Assembly (NCBI GenBank): GCA_035547915.1
Contig: DASZTS010000007.1
Coordinates: 62,001-126,000, forward strand
Source: DASSFG01 sp035547915
GTDB lineage: Bacteria > Planctomycetota > Planctomycetia > Pirellulales > JAICIG01
DNA: 64,000 nt
Reading direction: 5' to 3'
In this document: one piece after another, positions 9,295-18,613 of the stretch
Numbering within the stretch: position 1 is the first letter of the stretch
Layout of the letters: every line of letters begins with the position of its first letter
The notes under the pieces: generated by a model
What the model saw: only the letters and a program-made list of their open reading frames with translations
Database searches by the model: none
Told to the model about the DNA's origin: nothing
Made by a program: the position numbers and the translations under genes

Positions 9295-9398
9295 TTAGAG
9301 CGGCTGACAAAACTCGGAAACCCGAGCGCCGTGCGCGAAAAATCGGCCGTGAAGCGCCGATTTTTTTGAGCCCGATGCGGTTTTGTCGGTTACTCTTA
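9295..9398 (+). repeat. Intergenic repeat element, copy A
   Basis: A 104-bp element with inverted ends: TTAGAGCGGCTGACAAAAC on the left and GGTTTTGTCGGTTACTCTTA on the right. The centre is a perfect 10-bp hairpin, AAAAATCGGC / GCCGATTTTT, with loop CGTGAAGC, followed by more T. Its reverse complement aligns along its whole length with copies B (33166) and C (37619). It lies between the HtrA terminator and the adenosyltransferase start at 9440, with its GGTTTTGTCGGTT end toward that gene. Confidence 0.85.
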
Positions 9399-9439
9399 CA
9401 AAAATCGGGGCTGAATCAAAAATCGTCGACCGGGTTGAG

Positions 9440-10021
9440 ATGAAGATTTATACGAAGACCGGCGACCGGGGCGAGACTGGCCTGTTCGGCGGGCCCAGGG
9501 TCGGTAAGGATCACCCGCGCGTCGAGGCCTACGGCGATGTCGACGAGCTGAACGCCTTCCTCGGACTCGTCCGCTGCGAACCGCTCGATGAGCGGATCGG
9601 TTCACTGCTGGCGAATATTCAGAATGAATTGTTCGACCTGGGGGCGGAACTCGCGTCGCCCGATCCAGAACATTCCGGGACGAAATGGTGTGCGGGTGCC
9701 GAAATCACCCGGCTGGAATCGGCCATCGACGAGCACGAAGCAGCGCTCACGCCGTTGAAGGCCTTCATCCTGCCCGGGGGTGTGCGGTCGGCGGCCCTCT
9801 TGCACGTCGCCCGTACCATCTGTCGGCGGGCCGAACGTCGCGTCGTCACGCTGAGTCGCGATGAGGATCTTTCCGACGACGTGGTCGTCTATCTCAATCG
9901 GCTCGGCGATCTCTTGTTCGTGCTGGCCCGGGTCGTCAATCACTCGGCCGGTTGCGGTGACGTGCCCTGGGAAAGTGCCCTCGCGCGAAAGCGAGGTGCG
10001 AGCGCACGACGGTCGGATTGA
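9440..10021 (+). CDS. Cob(I)alamin adenosyltransferase, PduO type
   Basis: A 193-residue ATP:cob(I)alamin adenosyltransferase that makes adenosylcobalamin from reduced cobalamin. The N-terminus MKIYTKTGDRGETGLFGGPR is the PduO-family ATP-binding start. Further conserved parts are VEAYGDVDELNAFLG and the arginine-rich helix ICRRAERRVVTLSR. The ATG at 9440 is chosen because homology starts there. An in-frame TTG at 9383 lies inside repeat copy A and would add 19 unrelated residues. No cobalamin riboswitch was recognised upstream. The gene is convergent with the next one. Confidence 0.92.
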   Translation: MKIYTKTGDRGETGLFGGPRVGKDHPRVEAYGDVDELNAFLGLVRCEPLDERIGSLLANIQNELFDLGAELASPDPEHSGTKWCAGAEITRLESAIDEHEAALTPLKAFILPGGVRSAALLHVARTICRRAERRVVTLSRDEDLSDDVVVYLNRLGDLLFVLARVVNHSAGCGDVPWESALARKRGASARRSD

Positions 10022-10047
10022 AAGCCGTCTTGTGAAAGACAAAAAAC

Positions 10048-10464
10048 TCAGGCCGTGATATCCAGATTCTGCCCGGAGTCGGGCGACGAAACCGGCATCG
10101 GGCCGGCAGGGGTGGAATTCAGGCTTTGCGCGAAATTGTCCAGCAACTGCTGGGCGCCCTGACGCGCTTGCGACTTATCGCCGGCCTGGGCGAAGACCTG
10201 CTGTAGTTGTTGGAGGACTTCGTTGCGCTGGTCGTCGCTGACGCCGTACTGTTGGAGCGTGGTCGATACCTTGTCGGCCAACGACGAGGCCGTGTCCGAC
10301 AGCGAGGAATTCTGGTTGAACGCCTGGTCGATCTGCTGCCGCAGCGCTCGCTGCAACTGGCCCATGGAGACCGTTCCAGACCCACCAGTCGCCTGGTTGC
10401 CGTTCAACGTCGCCACGACGTTGGAAAACGTCGATGGAGGTAGCCCGATCGAATTGACCGACAT
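10048..10464 (-). CDS. Small Gln/Ser-rich protein of unknown function
   Basis: 138 residues, unrecognised. It has a good ribosome site (AGGGAG, about seven bases before the ATG at 10464) and codon use like its neighbours, so it is probably real. The middle (residues about 35-110) is predicted helical and Gln-rich (LQRALRQQIDQAFNQ, LQQLQQVFAQAG). There is no signal peptide and no cysteine. A pairing of helices reminiscent of EF-hand-like Ca-binding proteins is possible, but no canonical loop is seen. It is flanked by the adenosyltransferase (convergent) and the barrel protein gene on the same strand. Confidence 0.6.
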   Translation of the reverse strand: MSVNSIGLPPSTFSNVVATLNGNQATGGSGTVSMGQLQRALRQQIDQAFNQNSSLSDTASSLADKVSTTLQQYGVSDDQRNEVLQQLQQVFAQAGDKSQARQGAQQLLDNFAQSLNSTPAGPMPVSSPDSGQNLDITA

Positions 10465-10630
10465 GATTCGCTCCCTCTACACAGGAACCGAGGCCGAGGT
10501 GAAATCGGCCAGACGTGGACCGGACGCACGTTTCCATGGCCCGGCGGGGAACAATTATCGGCCGTTCGGGCCTCGAACTTGAGTCGCTCTGAAACCGGCG
10601 ACGGAAGGCCGCGCCGTCGCCCACGCCGCG

Positions 10631-11629
10631 CTAGTGCGACATCGACTCGAACCACTCGCGCAAGCGAGTCCAGCGGCTACCGTCGGCAGCCGGAAAATAG
10701 GTCTTGTGTGGCTTGCCAAACCGCCGCTCGAAGGCGAACGAGATGGCCACGTCGTTCATGGCTCGCCGGTTGCCGCCCTGGCCGTTGCCGAACAGCACGT
10801 TGTCGAGCACATCGAAGCGCATGGCATTGTGGTCGCTAATGCGAAACTTGAAACCCGCGCCGAACGGCATCGTCATCAGCGTCTGGTTCCAACGCACTCC
10901 CATATCGTCGATGAAGCCGACGTTGACGGCCCCCAGCCCAGCCGTGACAAACGGCCGCCAACGGACGTCGCCGGCCAGATAGAACAAGGCGCTCGTATCC
11001 CAGAAGAAGAAGTTTTCGTGGGGTGGCAGCAACGGATGGACCGGGTCTGTCATGGCCGAGCGCAAGTAACCCACACGGGTCTCGACGCCCCACTGCGGCG
11101 CGAAATCCCAACCGAGTCGGCCGCCAAACAGGTTTCCGCGTCCGTTATGAATCTGGTCATGAACCGGCTCGTCTGTCCGGATCAGGCTGGTAAATTTGTC
11201 GAAATAGAAGCGGTAACGGAACCAGCTTGCCGGGTGCTGGCGGCGTGCGCGGCACTCTTGCCGCCAGCGTTCCCACAACGAAGAAGGCCGAGTTGGTGGC
11301 GCGACCAGCGCCTCGTGCGGAATCTCCTCGAAGGCGCTGGCCGAAACGAACTGTTGCGGCTGGAGCCAACCGGGCTGGTCTTCCATCCATTGCGGAGGAG
11401 CGACGGTATAGAGGGGCGCTTCGCCATCGTCGCGCGCGAAACGCGCCGCTTGCGATTCCACGCGCAGATCGGCCAGATAGGGACCATCGGACGATGATTC
11501 CGTTTCCGAGTCGAACGCAATCGACGGATGAGGCGCGGTGCCGCTTTGAGCCAAGACGCACGACGCGGCCGCCATGAACCACGCGATGCCGGCGAAGGTG
11601 GCGATTCGATGTCTGATTCTGCTGAGCAT
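10631..11629 (-). CDS. Predicted outer-membrane beta-barrel protein
   Basis: 332 residues. A signal peptide covers residues about 1-27, ending near SCVLAQ. The C-terminal 190 residues have the alternating pattern of a small eight- to ten-stranded barrel: LFGGRLGWDFAPQWGVETRV, WRPFVTAGLGAVNVGF and MTMPFGAGFKFRISDHNAMR. This resembles OmpA/OprF-like or OmpW-like barrels in planctomycetes. The region between (residues 30-125) is low in conserved motifs. No partner is evident nearby. The call rests on pattern rather than a specific family signature. Confidence 0.65.
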   Translation of the reverse strand: MLSRIRHRIATFAGIAWFMAAASCVLAQSGTAPHPSIAFDSETESSSDGPYLADLRVESQAARFARDDGEAPLYTVAPPQWMEDQPGWLQPQQFVSASAFEEIPHEALVAPPTRPSSLWERWRQECRARRQHPASWFRYRFYFDKFTSLIRTDEPVHDQIHNGRGNLFGGRLGWDFAPQWGVETRVGYLRSAMTDPVHPLLPPHENFFFWDTSALFYLAGDVRWRPFVTAGLGAVNVGFIDDMGVRWNQTLMTMPFGAGFKFRISDHNAMRFDVLDNVLFGNGQGGNRRAMNDVAISFAFERRFGKPHKTYFPAADGSRWTRLREWFESMSH

Positions 11630-11943
11630 CGCCGTTGCGCCGGCCGAGCCGAAGGAGCTACCGTGAAGGCCGACGGGAACCTATCTTGAATCGCCCAAGC
11701 ATGATGCGATCCACCGCCTGGTCGTTTGTTAACGCGACATGAAGCCCCAAAGGGTAGCGTTCCGCACCTTTGTCAGCAATGCAGATGTCGTATTCATGGG
11801 GGGCGTCCGGTGCTTGCCAAATCATCCCAAATACCCGGAACTCGCGCCGCTACGTGTCGTAGGACGTTCCTATTGCCTGAGGCCGGCTTGGAAGCTGCCC
11901 GCCGATCTTGAGGCTCACCAAAATACCGGGTGAACCGGGGCTC
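11630..11943. other. Intergenic region, no gene recognised
   Basis: 314 bases upstream of the barrel protein gene and downstream of the amidohydrolase gene. Short open frames here have no family features. No repeat copy, RNA gene or strong terminator was seen. Confidence 0.5.
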
Positions 11944-13431
11944 CTAAGATTGCCCCACGGGCACCGTCGGTTCGGCATCGGAAACCCAGATCCAACCGTA
12001 TTGCGTATGGCTCGGGTCGGGGTTGCGCCGGTAATCGTCACGTGCCTGGCTCAGCTTGTCGGCCTTGATCGCCGTGCGCTGGGCATCGACATCGATACCG
12101 AAGAGCTTGGCCGCATTGAGGCCCAAGATTTGCCGCTTGATCTGCTGCGTCAGCTCCGGATAACCGTGCTTCTCGATCAGCTCGTCCTTGATCTTCAGCC
12201 GCCGAAAGCGTTCGATCTGGCTCTGCGGACTTCCGTTCCAGATAGAATCGGTTCCCCACAAGACATGGTCGGCGCCGGCGACCTTCACCATCTGCCCGAG
12301 CATGTGCATGCAAACCTCGGGAGCATAGGACGACGTCATGGCGAAGGTGCCGCCCAACTCGAAGTAGATGTTCTTGATATCGGGATTGCGCTGCAAGATG
12401 CGCAGCACGTCGCTGGTCCAAGCGATCTCCTGCGGGTCGTCGGTCTTGCGGTCAACGACTTTTTCTCCCTGGCCGGCGCCGAACCAACCGAAGCCACGGA
12501 AGGCCGAGTGATAGACGATGAAATTCAGATCGGGCCAGTCCTTGGCGGCCCGTTCCAGATCGTGCGGCGTGCAAGCCTTTTCATTGAAGGCTCCGAGCGG
12601 TAGCCCTTTGTGGACGCAGAGATTCTTGATGCCCAGCGCGCGGGTCTTTTCCCAGCAGGGATAGGCAACCTTCTCGTCGTCCATGAACCAGGCCTTCTCG
12701 CCCAGTTCGGCACCGGTGTACATCTTCCAGGCTTCGATCTTCAGCTCCTTGACCTGCCGTTCCATCTCGTCAAGTTCTCTCGGTCCCAGATTCGGACGCA
12801 CCAACCCGTGCGATAGCACGCGCCGCGAGCCGGCCAAACCGTTGACGAACTCGCGCGTGGCGACCATCTGGTCGGGCGGCAGCGGGTTTTTGTCCCACTC
12901 GCGGCTGGGCACCCCACTGATCACGGCCATCACCGTGTCGCTGTCGCCGAACACCTCCTTGACGTAGTGCGCCCGATTGAGCTGATCCATCGTCTGCTCG
13001 ATCGTCTTGGCCGGCCGCAGCAACGTGAAGAAGGCCGTGGTGCGGCGACCTTGCGGCGTGTCCTCATACCATTTGCGGCTGACGTCGACGTGGTGCGTCT
13101 GCACGTCGAAGATGAATTCATCCTTCGGCCAACGCTCTTCGAAGGCCTGCGGGTCTTCGACCTCCTCGGCGCTCACGTCGTAGCAATCGCCGAATACCTG
13201 GTTGAGCGCCACCAGCGCCGCCGCCATACCGCTACCCGTCTTGAAGAAATCGCGGCGACTAACACCGTGCTGCTTGGCGGCGCGATCGGCGATCGCATCC
13301 AAGCGCGCGCGATACTCTCGCTGCGAGGCCGACGGCGGGGGTGGCACGAACTCCTCGTTCGACGCAATCTGTGCCGGAATCGGTGGCAACGCTTCCACAT
13401 CGGCGTCGAGGTCACATTGACGAATCCACAT
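11944..13431 (-). CDS. Exported amidohydrolase-family protein (amidohydrolase 2)
   Basis: 495 residues. A perfect AGGAGG lies six bases before the ATG at 13431. A twin-arginine motif, SRRDFFKTGSGMAAALVAL, sits near residue 58, unusually far from the N-terminus. The rest is a TIM-barrel metal-dependent hydrolase of the PF04909 type: FDVQTHHVDV near 108 (metal-binding His pair), FIVYHSAF, and DHVLWGTDSIWNGSPQSQI near the C-terminus, with the conserved Asp. The closing GLNAAKLFGID is the usual end of this family. The substrate is unknown. An NHL-type propeller gene lies just upstream on the same strand. Confidence 0.85.
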   Translation of the reverse strand: MWIRQCDLDADVEALPPIPAQIASNEEFVPPPPSASQREYRARLDAIADRAAKQHGVSRRDFFKTGSGMAAALVALNQVFGDCYDVSAEEVEDPQAFEERWPKDEFIFDVQTHHVDVSRKWYEDTPQGRRTTAFFTLLRPAKTIEQTMDQLNRAHYVKEVFGDSDTVMAVISGVPSREWDKNPLPPDQMVATREFVNGLAGSRRVLSHGLVRPNLGPRELDEMERQVKELKIEAWKMYTGAELGEKAWFMDDEKVAYPCWEKTRALGIKNLCVHKGLPLGAFNEKACTPHDLERAAKDWPDLNFIVYHSAFRGFGWFGAGQGEKVVDRKTDDPQEIAWTSDVLRILQRNPDIKNIYFELGGTFAMTSSYAPEVCMHMLGQMVKVAGADHVLWGTDSIWNGSPQSQIERFRRLKIKDELIEKHGYPELTQQIKRQILGLNAAKLFGIDVDAQRTAIKADKLSQARDDYRRNPDPSHTQYGWIWVSDAEPTVPVGQS

Positions 13432-13473
13432 GCGTTACCTCCTGCGTTGTTATGTCGTCGGCCGATTGTCGGC

Positions 13474-14355
13474 TCATTGCGCCGTGCCCAACTCGACAGG
13501 CGTTATCTTTGCGTCGCGGTCGATCTGGAAAACGCCATTGGCTCGAGGATCGACGACGAGTAGATCATCGCCCCGCCAAGCGAGGCCCACGGGATGGACC
13601 AGCGGTTCGCCAGACACCCACTTCGCGGGTTTTCCCTTCGGTGCCAGCCGCCAGATCGCTTTGGCGTAGCCGTCGGAAACGTACGCCGTGCCCTCGCGAT
13701 CGACGACAACGGCATTCGGAAACTCAAAGGCCCGGCCGGTTACAACGACTTCGACCTTCTTATCGGCCGTGACCCGCAACAAGGCATTGTTTGCCCGCGA
13801 AACAACCCACAACCGGTTCTCCTCATCGAGCCAAACTCCGGTGGGCGCCGCGACGTCGGCGTATTTCTCGACCGTCGGCATGTCGCCCGATCGCGCCACT
13901 TTCCAGATGCAGTGGATCTCGAGGTCCGACACCAGCAAGTCGCCGTCGCCCGTGACGGCGATGCCCATCGGTATACCGATCTTACCTTCCGTGAGCGGTT
14001 GTGGTTGGCCGGCATCGTCGAAGCGGTAGACCTCTCGCGTCGCGCTATCGCCCACATAGAGTTGCCCCTTGCCGTCGACGGCCACGCACCGTGGTGCGTT
14101 GAGCGGCGTGCGGTACTTCTTGCCGGCTTGGAAAAAGACACTCAGCTTGCTGCCGGACGATTTCCAAACGCCCGGCAGATTGCGATCGACCAGGTAGATG
14201 GCCTCATCGTGCGCGGCGATGGCCAGCGGATATTGTAGTTCCTGGGCGGCCACGGCCGTCGTCCGCGTTATTGCGGCCAGCAGGACGAGTGCCAACGATG
14301 ACAGCCCAAAGTTGCCAAGGCATCGCGGCCGGAAGATTGCGAAAAGCTGTGACAT
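13474..14355 (-). CDS. Secreted NHL/SMP-30-like beta-propeller protein
   Basis: 293 residues from the ATG at 14355. A signal peptide ends near AVAAQE, about residue 38. The remainder shows propeller repeats: GKGQLYVGDSATREVYRFD, VTGDGDLLVSDLEIHCIWKV, DEENRLWVVSRANNALLRV and DREGTAYVSDGYAKAIWRL. Such propellers are common in planctomycete export proteins, where the role is usually unknown. A longer frame extends to 14478 but would overlap the upstream gene by more than 100 bases, so the shorter start is preferred. It begins 11 bases after the stop of the large TPR/FG-GAP gene and is probably in its operon. Confidence 0.75.
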   Translation of the reverse strand: MSQLFAIFRPRCLGNFGLSSLALVLLAAITRTTAVAAQELQYPLAIAAHDEAIYLVDRNLPGVWKSSGSKLSVFFQAGKKYRTPLNAPRCVAVDGKGQLYVGDSATREVYRFDDAGQPQPLTEGKIGIPMGIAVTGDGDLLVSDLEIHCIWKVARSGDMPTVEKYADVAAPTGVWLDEENRLWVVSRANNALLRVTADKKVEVVVTGRAFEFPNAVVVDREGTAYVSDGYAKAIWRLAPKGKPAKWVSGEPLVHPVGLAWRGDDLLVVDPRANGVFQIDRDAKITPVELGTAQ

Positions 14356-14365
14356 AGGAATGAGA

Positions 14366-17300
14366 TTAATGAGAGGTCCAGAAGTCGGCGAGGTCTTGGG
14401 TACGAGTCTGATACGTGCGCAAATAGTCTGCGTACTTCCCCGCATCGAGGCCCGATGCCGTTGCGGAGTAGGGATCACCGGTCAGCGTCCGGGCCGGAAG
14501 GGGCTCGACGGTCTCACCGTACACGGTGTTCAGGTCGGCGTCCTTGTCCCAGCCGACATTGTAGAGCAGAAAGTCGCGCTTCCACCCTGCGGGTGGCGGA
14601 GACGGCGGCACGGCAAACCGCAGGGTCAGTTCGTCGCCGGCCCCGAGCACGGCGAGCTTATCGTCGGCCGAGGTCAGTAAATCGCGCACATTGCCGTAGC
14701 GCGTAAAGTGGCCGCGCATGGCGGGCCATTTGGTGTCTGTCGTCGAGCGGTCGTAGTCATAGTGTTCGGGGCCGAATTCCGTGTCGGGAGTGCGCAACGA
14801 GAAGCCTCGGTAGTGCAAATCGGCGTCGACGAGGTCGAGCGGAATCTGCCGCACCGTGACCGGCCCTTCGTCCACGGTGAGGAACGCTTCATCCCAGTAG
14901 ATTTCCATGTTCGTGTCGACTCTCAATCGGTAATCCGCGGCGCCGAATACGCCGTCCAGGTCGACGGCGATTGTCTTGGTCTTGCCGCCAGGGAAACCGA
15001 TGTAAGACCGCGCCTCATGCCATCGGCCGTCGGCACCAGGTGCCCAGAGTGAGGGCGCAGCGGACGCGGTGAGTCCCGGGTTCTGGGAAATCGCCACGTT
15101 CATCGAGGTTCCGCTGGGACGAATCCAGCCGGTGAGAAAGAGGGTTGCCTCATGCGGTTCGTCGAGTGTTCCGAAATCGAGCTCGATCGAATGGTGTTCC
15201 GCGTGGCCGAACGCGAGGCGACGATCGAACGCCTTGACGTACTTGCCATCGCGCCGGCAAATCCGATCGAGGACGTCGCGGCCCTTCTGGTCGTGTGCCG
15301 CGATGGGTCGGCGCGCATGGCGCACCGTGTGGATCTTATGCCGGGCGATTTCGGCCGGCCCGACTTTCTCATTCGAATAGATGTCGACGTCCGCCGGGTG
15401 ATCGACGGCGATGAGTTGGACTTCGTCGAGATAGGCCGCTTCCCAAAGCTCCTCGGTTATCTGTAACAGGTAATAACCGTCTCGCGGCTTCAGCGCCGCG
15501 CCGTCGATGCGCAGATATTCCCATTCTCTCGATGGCGCCACCTGCCCTTCGGCCAACAAGAGTCCCAGCGGCGCCGACCAAAGACAATCGGTATAGAACT
15601 CGAACTTTTCGCCGTTCCACGTATAGAGATAGGGACACGAGCCCAACAGAACCTGTTCGTCGCAGATCACGGTTTGGCAATCGGGCTCGACGATTTCTTG
15701 CGGCACGCCGGTCGTCCACACGATGCGTACCGAATCCGCGTCCTTTTCTCCCAGACCAAAATGGGTTTTCGCCGCATCGACGACGCGCCGCTGGACGCGG
15801 CTGCCGCTGCGTACCTCAACAATGCTTCCCACGCCGTAGTGATTGCTGCGATAGCTCATCGATTGTGCATCGACCACGCCCGCCTGGAGTTCGATGTCGA
15901 TCCAATGCAGCAGATTGCCCCCTTCGTTGGTATAGAGCACCACGCGGCCGGCATCGGCGATGGCCAGATCTTCGTCGCCGTCGCCGTCCATATCGCCCTT
16001 GCGGCAGGCTCGGATATTCTGAGGTGAGACGGCGAGCAACGGGGGTATCGGTGCCAATTTGCCGCCTTGCATGCCGTGAAAGAAATCGACGTTCTTCCCG
16101 TTCCACGCCAGCAAGTCTGCCCTGCCGTCGTTATCGAAATCCCAGGTCAGCAGGCCGTCGCAGGCGATCCGCGACACCTCCTCTTGTGCCTTCGACGAAA
16201 CGACTCCCATCCGGCTGATCTCGGTGTGCACGAGAGTGGCGCCCGTCTTGCCGGCCGTGGCAAATATCCAGGAACCGTGCGGATCGGCGTCGACGAGGAC
16301 GAGTGCCTGCGCCTGGGCGAGCGAATCGAAATCCGTTTCAAACGCTCGCCAGCGAAACTGTCCGTGCCGTAGGTTTTCCAGGTAACCGGCCGGTTGGCCG
16401 GAAGCGTTGGCCGCCACCAAGTCGAGGTCGACGTCGTGGTCCCAATCGAGGGCCATAAGGGAGGTGATGTGCGACGAATTCGCCGGCAGTCGCGACCCGC
16501 CAGTGATATCGGTGAACGTCAGGTCGCCCCGATTCGACCAGAGGCGCAGTCCGTCGGCTCCGACGATCGCGATATCGAGATCGCCGTCCTGGTAGAAATC
16601 GGCCGCGATAACGCCCTTGATGTCTTTGGCATCGGCCAACTCCGCGGGCTGCGGTACTTCCTGGAGCGAGCGCGTGCCGTCCTCGCTCAGTTCGTTCTTG
16701 AGGAACAGGATACCGTTCGCTCCATAGACCACCAGATCGAGATCGGCACGGAGGCAACTCGGTTTGCCGTTGGGCGGAACCGCTGAGTCTTTTGACTCAG
16801 CCTCCTGGTGGGCAGCGGCTGGCTCCTTCCCTTGTTGCGCCCGGCGATACGCCTCGGTACCGGGCTGCTGAGGGTCGTCACGATCCAGATCGGCCGCCAG
16901 CAACCGATGGAACTCGCCCGTCAACGAGAAGGTCGTCGCCGGCTGCCAGACGCCGGCCTGGTCGCGGCTATAGATCTCGACAGCCTCGGCACGTAAGACG
17001 ATGAGATCGAGCTGGTTATCCAAGTCGAAATCGGCCAGCCGCAGGTCGCTGACTCCTGCCAGGGCGGGCGGTTGCGCAGAGGCCGGCAACTCCGAAAGCT
17101 TAACCTTCACGGGATGCGGCGCTTCGGAGACGGCGCGTTGCGGGCACGGCGTCTGGAATTCGTGGAGGACATAATCCAAGGGGTGACGCTGTAAGCGTCG
17201 CAGGTCGCTCTGCGTCCACGATTCGGGGCGGACGACGTTGACGAGCGCGCGTACCAGGCTGCGAACGGTTTGCCAATCGGCCTGCTCGGCGGCGCTCGCC

Positions 17301-18091
17301 ACCCGCCCCAACCAGTCGATCGGGTCGGCCAGGACACGGTTACTGCGCGCGGACACGTTTGCCATCAGTCCGGGCATGCCGGCAAAAGCGGAGCGCATCG
17401 CTTCGATTGTCTGCTTGATGGTCGGGTCCTTGATCTCGGCTTGCGTTTCCAGCCAGGCCAACTGCACGGCCAGATTGTCGGGCACCGCCTGGTAGGCGCG
17501 GCTCAATGCCGCCGGAGCCTTGTCGTGCAGCGAATTGTCCTTCGCGGCCTCGTAGAAATGGAACAGCTCGTACCAGACGGTGGCGTCGTCCGGGGCAAGT
17601 TCCGCCGCCCTCTTTAACTCGCCGGCGGCCTGCGTCTCGTCACCGGCGGCGACATCGATCTTGCCGGCCAACAGATGTGCGACGGCCGAACTGGGGTCGG
17701 CATCGAGCAGCGATCGGGCCGCCTCGCGGGCCTGGGCCACGGCTGCGGCTTTTTCCATCGGAGAGGTGATATAATCGAGCGCGAGAAGTCGGGTGATCGC
17801 GAGGTTTCGCACGGGCAGCAGGTCGCCCGGTTTCGCCTTCACCATCTCCTCGAAGAGCAGATCGGCTTCGGGCAGCTTGTTGGGCCGTCGCGGGGCCAAC
17901 GTACTATTCTCCAAGTAGCCGACCGCGATATTCTTCTTCTGTTCCAGCAGTTCGCACTCTTCCGGCGTCAAGTCGTCGTGCAGCGACAAGCTGGCGACCA
18001 CGACGACCACGGCACAGCCCAAGAGCCCGATCGCGATCCACCAACCGCGTCGAGGCGCCCGTGGTGCTGGAGCATCAGCGGCTTGCGACAT
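14366..18091 (-). CDS. Large membrane-anchored TPR / FG-GAP / ASPIC-UnbV protein
   Basis: 1241 residues. An N-terminal membrane helix (GWWIAIGLLGCAVVVVVASL, 16-35) is followed by TPR-like helices (about 60-240). FG-GAP/VCBS repeats come next (about 345-720), with acidic loops such as DFDLDNQLDL, DFYQDGDLDIA, DWDHDVDLDL and DMDGDGDEDLAIADAG. An ASPIC/UnbV region follows (about 740-830: NHYGVGSIVEVRSG, RRVVDAAKTHFGLGEKDAD). The last 400 residues begin with SCPYLYTWNGEKFEFYTD and look like a further carbohydrate- or surface-type beta region. It is probably a periplasmic or surface protein with Ca-binding propeller loops. The function is unknown. Confidence 0.82.
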   Translation of the reverse strand: MSQAADAPAPRAPRRGWWIAIGLLGCAVVVVVASLSLHDDLTPEECELLEQKKNIAVGYLENSTLAPRRPNKLPEADLLFEEMVKAKPGDLLPVRNLAITRLLALDYITSPMEKAAAVAQAREAARSLLDADPSSAVAHLLAGKIDVAAGDETQAAGELKRAAELAPDDATVWYELFHFYEAAKDNSLHDKAPAALSRAYQAVPDNLAVQLAWLETQAEIKDPTIKQTIEAMRSAFAGMPGLMANVSARSNRVLADPIDWLGRVASAAEQADWQTVRSLVRALVNVVRPESWTQSDLRRLQRHPLDYVLHEFQTPCPQRAVSEAPHPVKVKLSELPASAQPPALAGVSDLRLADFDLDNQLDLIVLRAEAVEIYSRDQAGVWQPATTFSLTGEFHRLLAADLDRDDPQQPGTEAYRRAQQGKEPAAAHQEAESKDSAVPPNGKPSCLRADLDLVVYGANGILFLKNELSEDGTRSLQEVPQPAELADAKDIKGVIAADFYQDGDLDIAIVGADGLRLWSNRGDLTFTDITGGSRLPANSSHITSLMALDWDHDVDLDLVAANASGQPAGYLENLRHGQFRWRAFETDFDSLAQAQALVLVDADPHGSWIFATAGKTGATLVHTEISRMGVVSSKAQEEVSRIACDGLLTWDFDNDGRADLLAWNGKNVDFFHGMQGGKLAPIPPLLAVSPQNIRACRKGDMDGDGDEDLAIADAGRVVLYTNEGGNLLHWIDIELQAGVVDAQSMSYRSNHYGVGSIVEVRSGSRVQRRVVDAAKTHFGLGEKDADSVRIVWTTGVPQEIVEPDCQTVICDEQVLLGSCPYLYTWNGEKFEFYTDCLWSAPLGLLLAEGQVAPSREWEYLRIDGAALKPRDGYYLLQITEELWEAAYLDEVQLIAVDHPADVDIYSNEKVGPAEIARHKIHTVRHARRPIAAHDQKGRDVLDRICRRDGKYVKAFDRRLAFGHAEHHSIELDFGTLDEPHEATLFLTGWIRPSGTSMNVAISQNPGLTASAAPSLWAPGADGRWHEARSYIGFPGGKTKTIAVDLDGVFGAADYRLRVDTNMEIYWDEAFLTVDEGPVTVRQIPLDLVDADLHYRGFSLRTPDTEFGPEHYDYDRSTTDTKWPAMRGHFTRYGNVRDLLTSADDKLAVLGAGDELTLRFAVPPSPPPAGWKRDFLLYNVGWDKDADLNTVYGETVEPLPARTLTGDPYSATASGLDAGKYADYLRTYQTRTQDLADFWTSH

Positions 18092-18189
18092 CGGGCGATG
18101 CGATTAGAGTGCGGGCGAGATTCGACGCAAAAGTAGTCGCGATTGTAACCATCGGTCGCGGCTGTTTCCACTTCCGGTCACATCGTCGG

Positions 18190-18612
18190 TCATCCGTCCA
18201 GCAAGACCTCTCCACGGCCCAAGGCTGCGAGAAAATGTCGGTTGCTCTCGAGCAATTCCGGCAGAGTGAGCATCTCTTCGATCGTGTGCCAGTGGAACGA
18301 CTCGACCTCGGCCGGCGATGGCCGCGGTACAGCATTCGGAGATAGGCGTGCCAGCCACCAATAGAGCTCGACATGCCACGGCGTCACGGATTGCCAGACC
18401 CGTCGTACGGGCACGACGTCGACCGTCAGCTCTTCGCGCAGTTCGCGAACCAGCGCGGCTTCTTCCGATTCACCCGCTTCGATCGCTCCGCCGGGGAAAC
18501 AATACGCGCCCGGCGCGACGACCTGCTGCGAACGACGGATAACCAACAACCGCGGGCCGCGACGAATCACACCTACGGCTCCGCGGCGGTTCGTGCCTGG
18601 TTGGGTTGTCAC
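18190..18612 (-). CDS. Nudix hydrolase
   Basis: A 140-residue Nudix-fold protein that probably hydrolyses a nucleoside diphosphate derivative. The Nudix box runs from Gly42 to Val64: Glu48, then RELREELTV at 56-64. The usual Gly near the end of the box is Thr63; the catalytic REXXEE core is intact. The GTG start at 18612 lies one base after the TGA of the upstream DUF1501 gene, so translation is probably coupled. The substrate cannot be told from the sequence. Confidence 0.85.
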   Translation of the reverse strand: MTTQPGTNRRGAVGVIRRGPRLLVIRRSQQVVAPGAYCFPGGAIEAGESEEAALVRELREELTVDVVPVRRVWQSVTPWHVELYWWLARLSPNAVPRPSPAEVESFHWHTIEEMLTLPELLESNRHFLAALGRGEVLLDG

Positions 18613-18613
18613 G

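Noticed and set aside
9383..9439. TTG start for the adenosyltransferase inside repeat copy A
   Set aside because: The PduO family starts at MKIYTKTGD; the extra 19 residues come from the repeat.
10022..10047. GTCTT/AAGAC hairpin between convergent genes as a terminator
   Set aside because: Only five base pairs, and the A-run lies on the wrong side for either strand.
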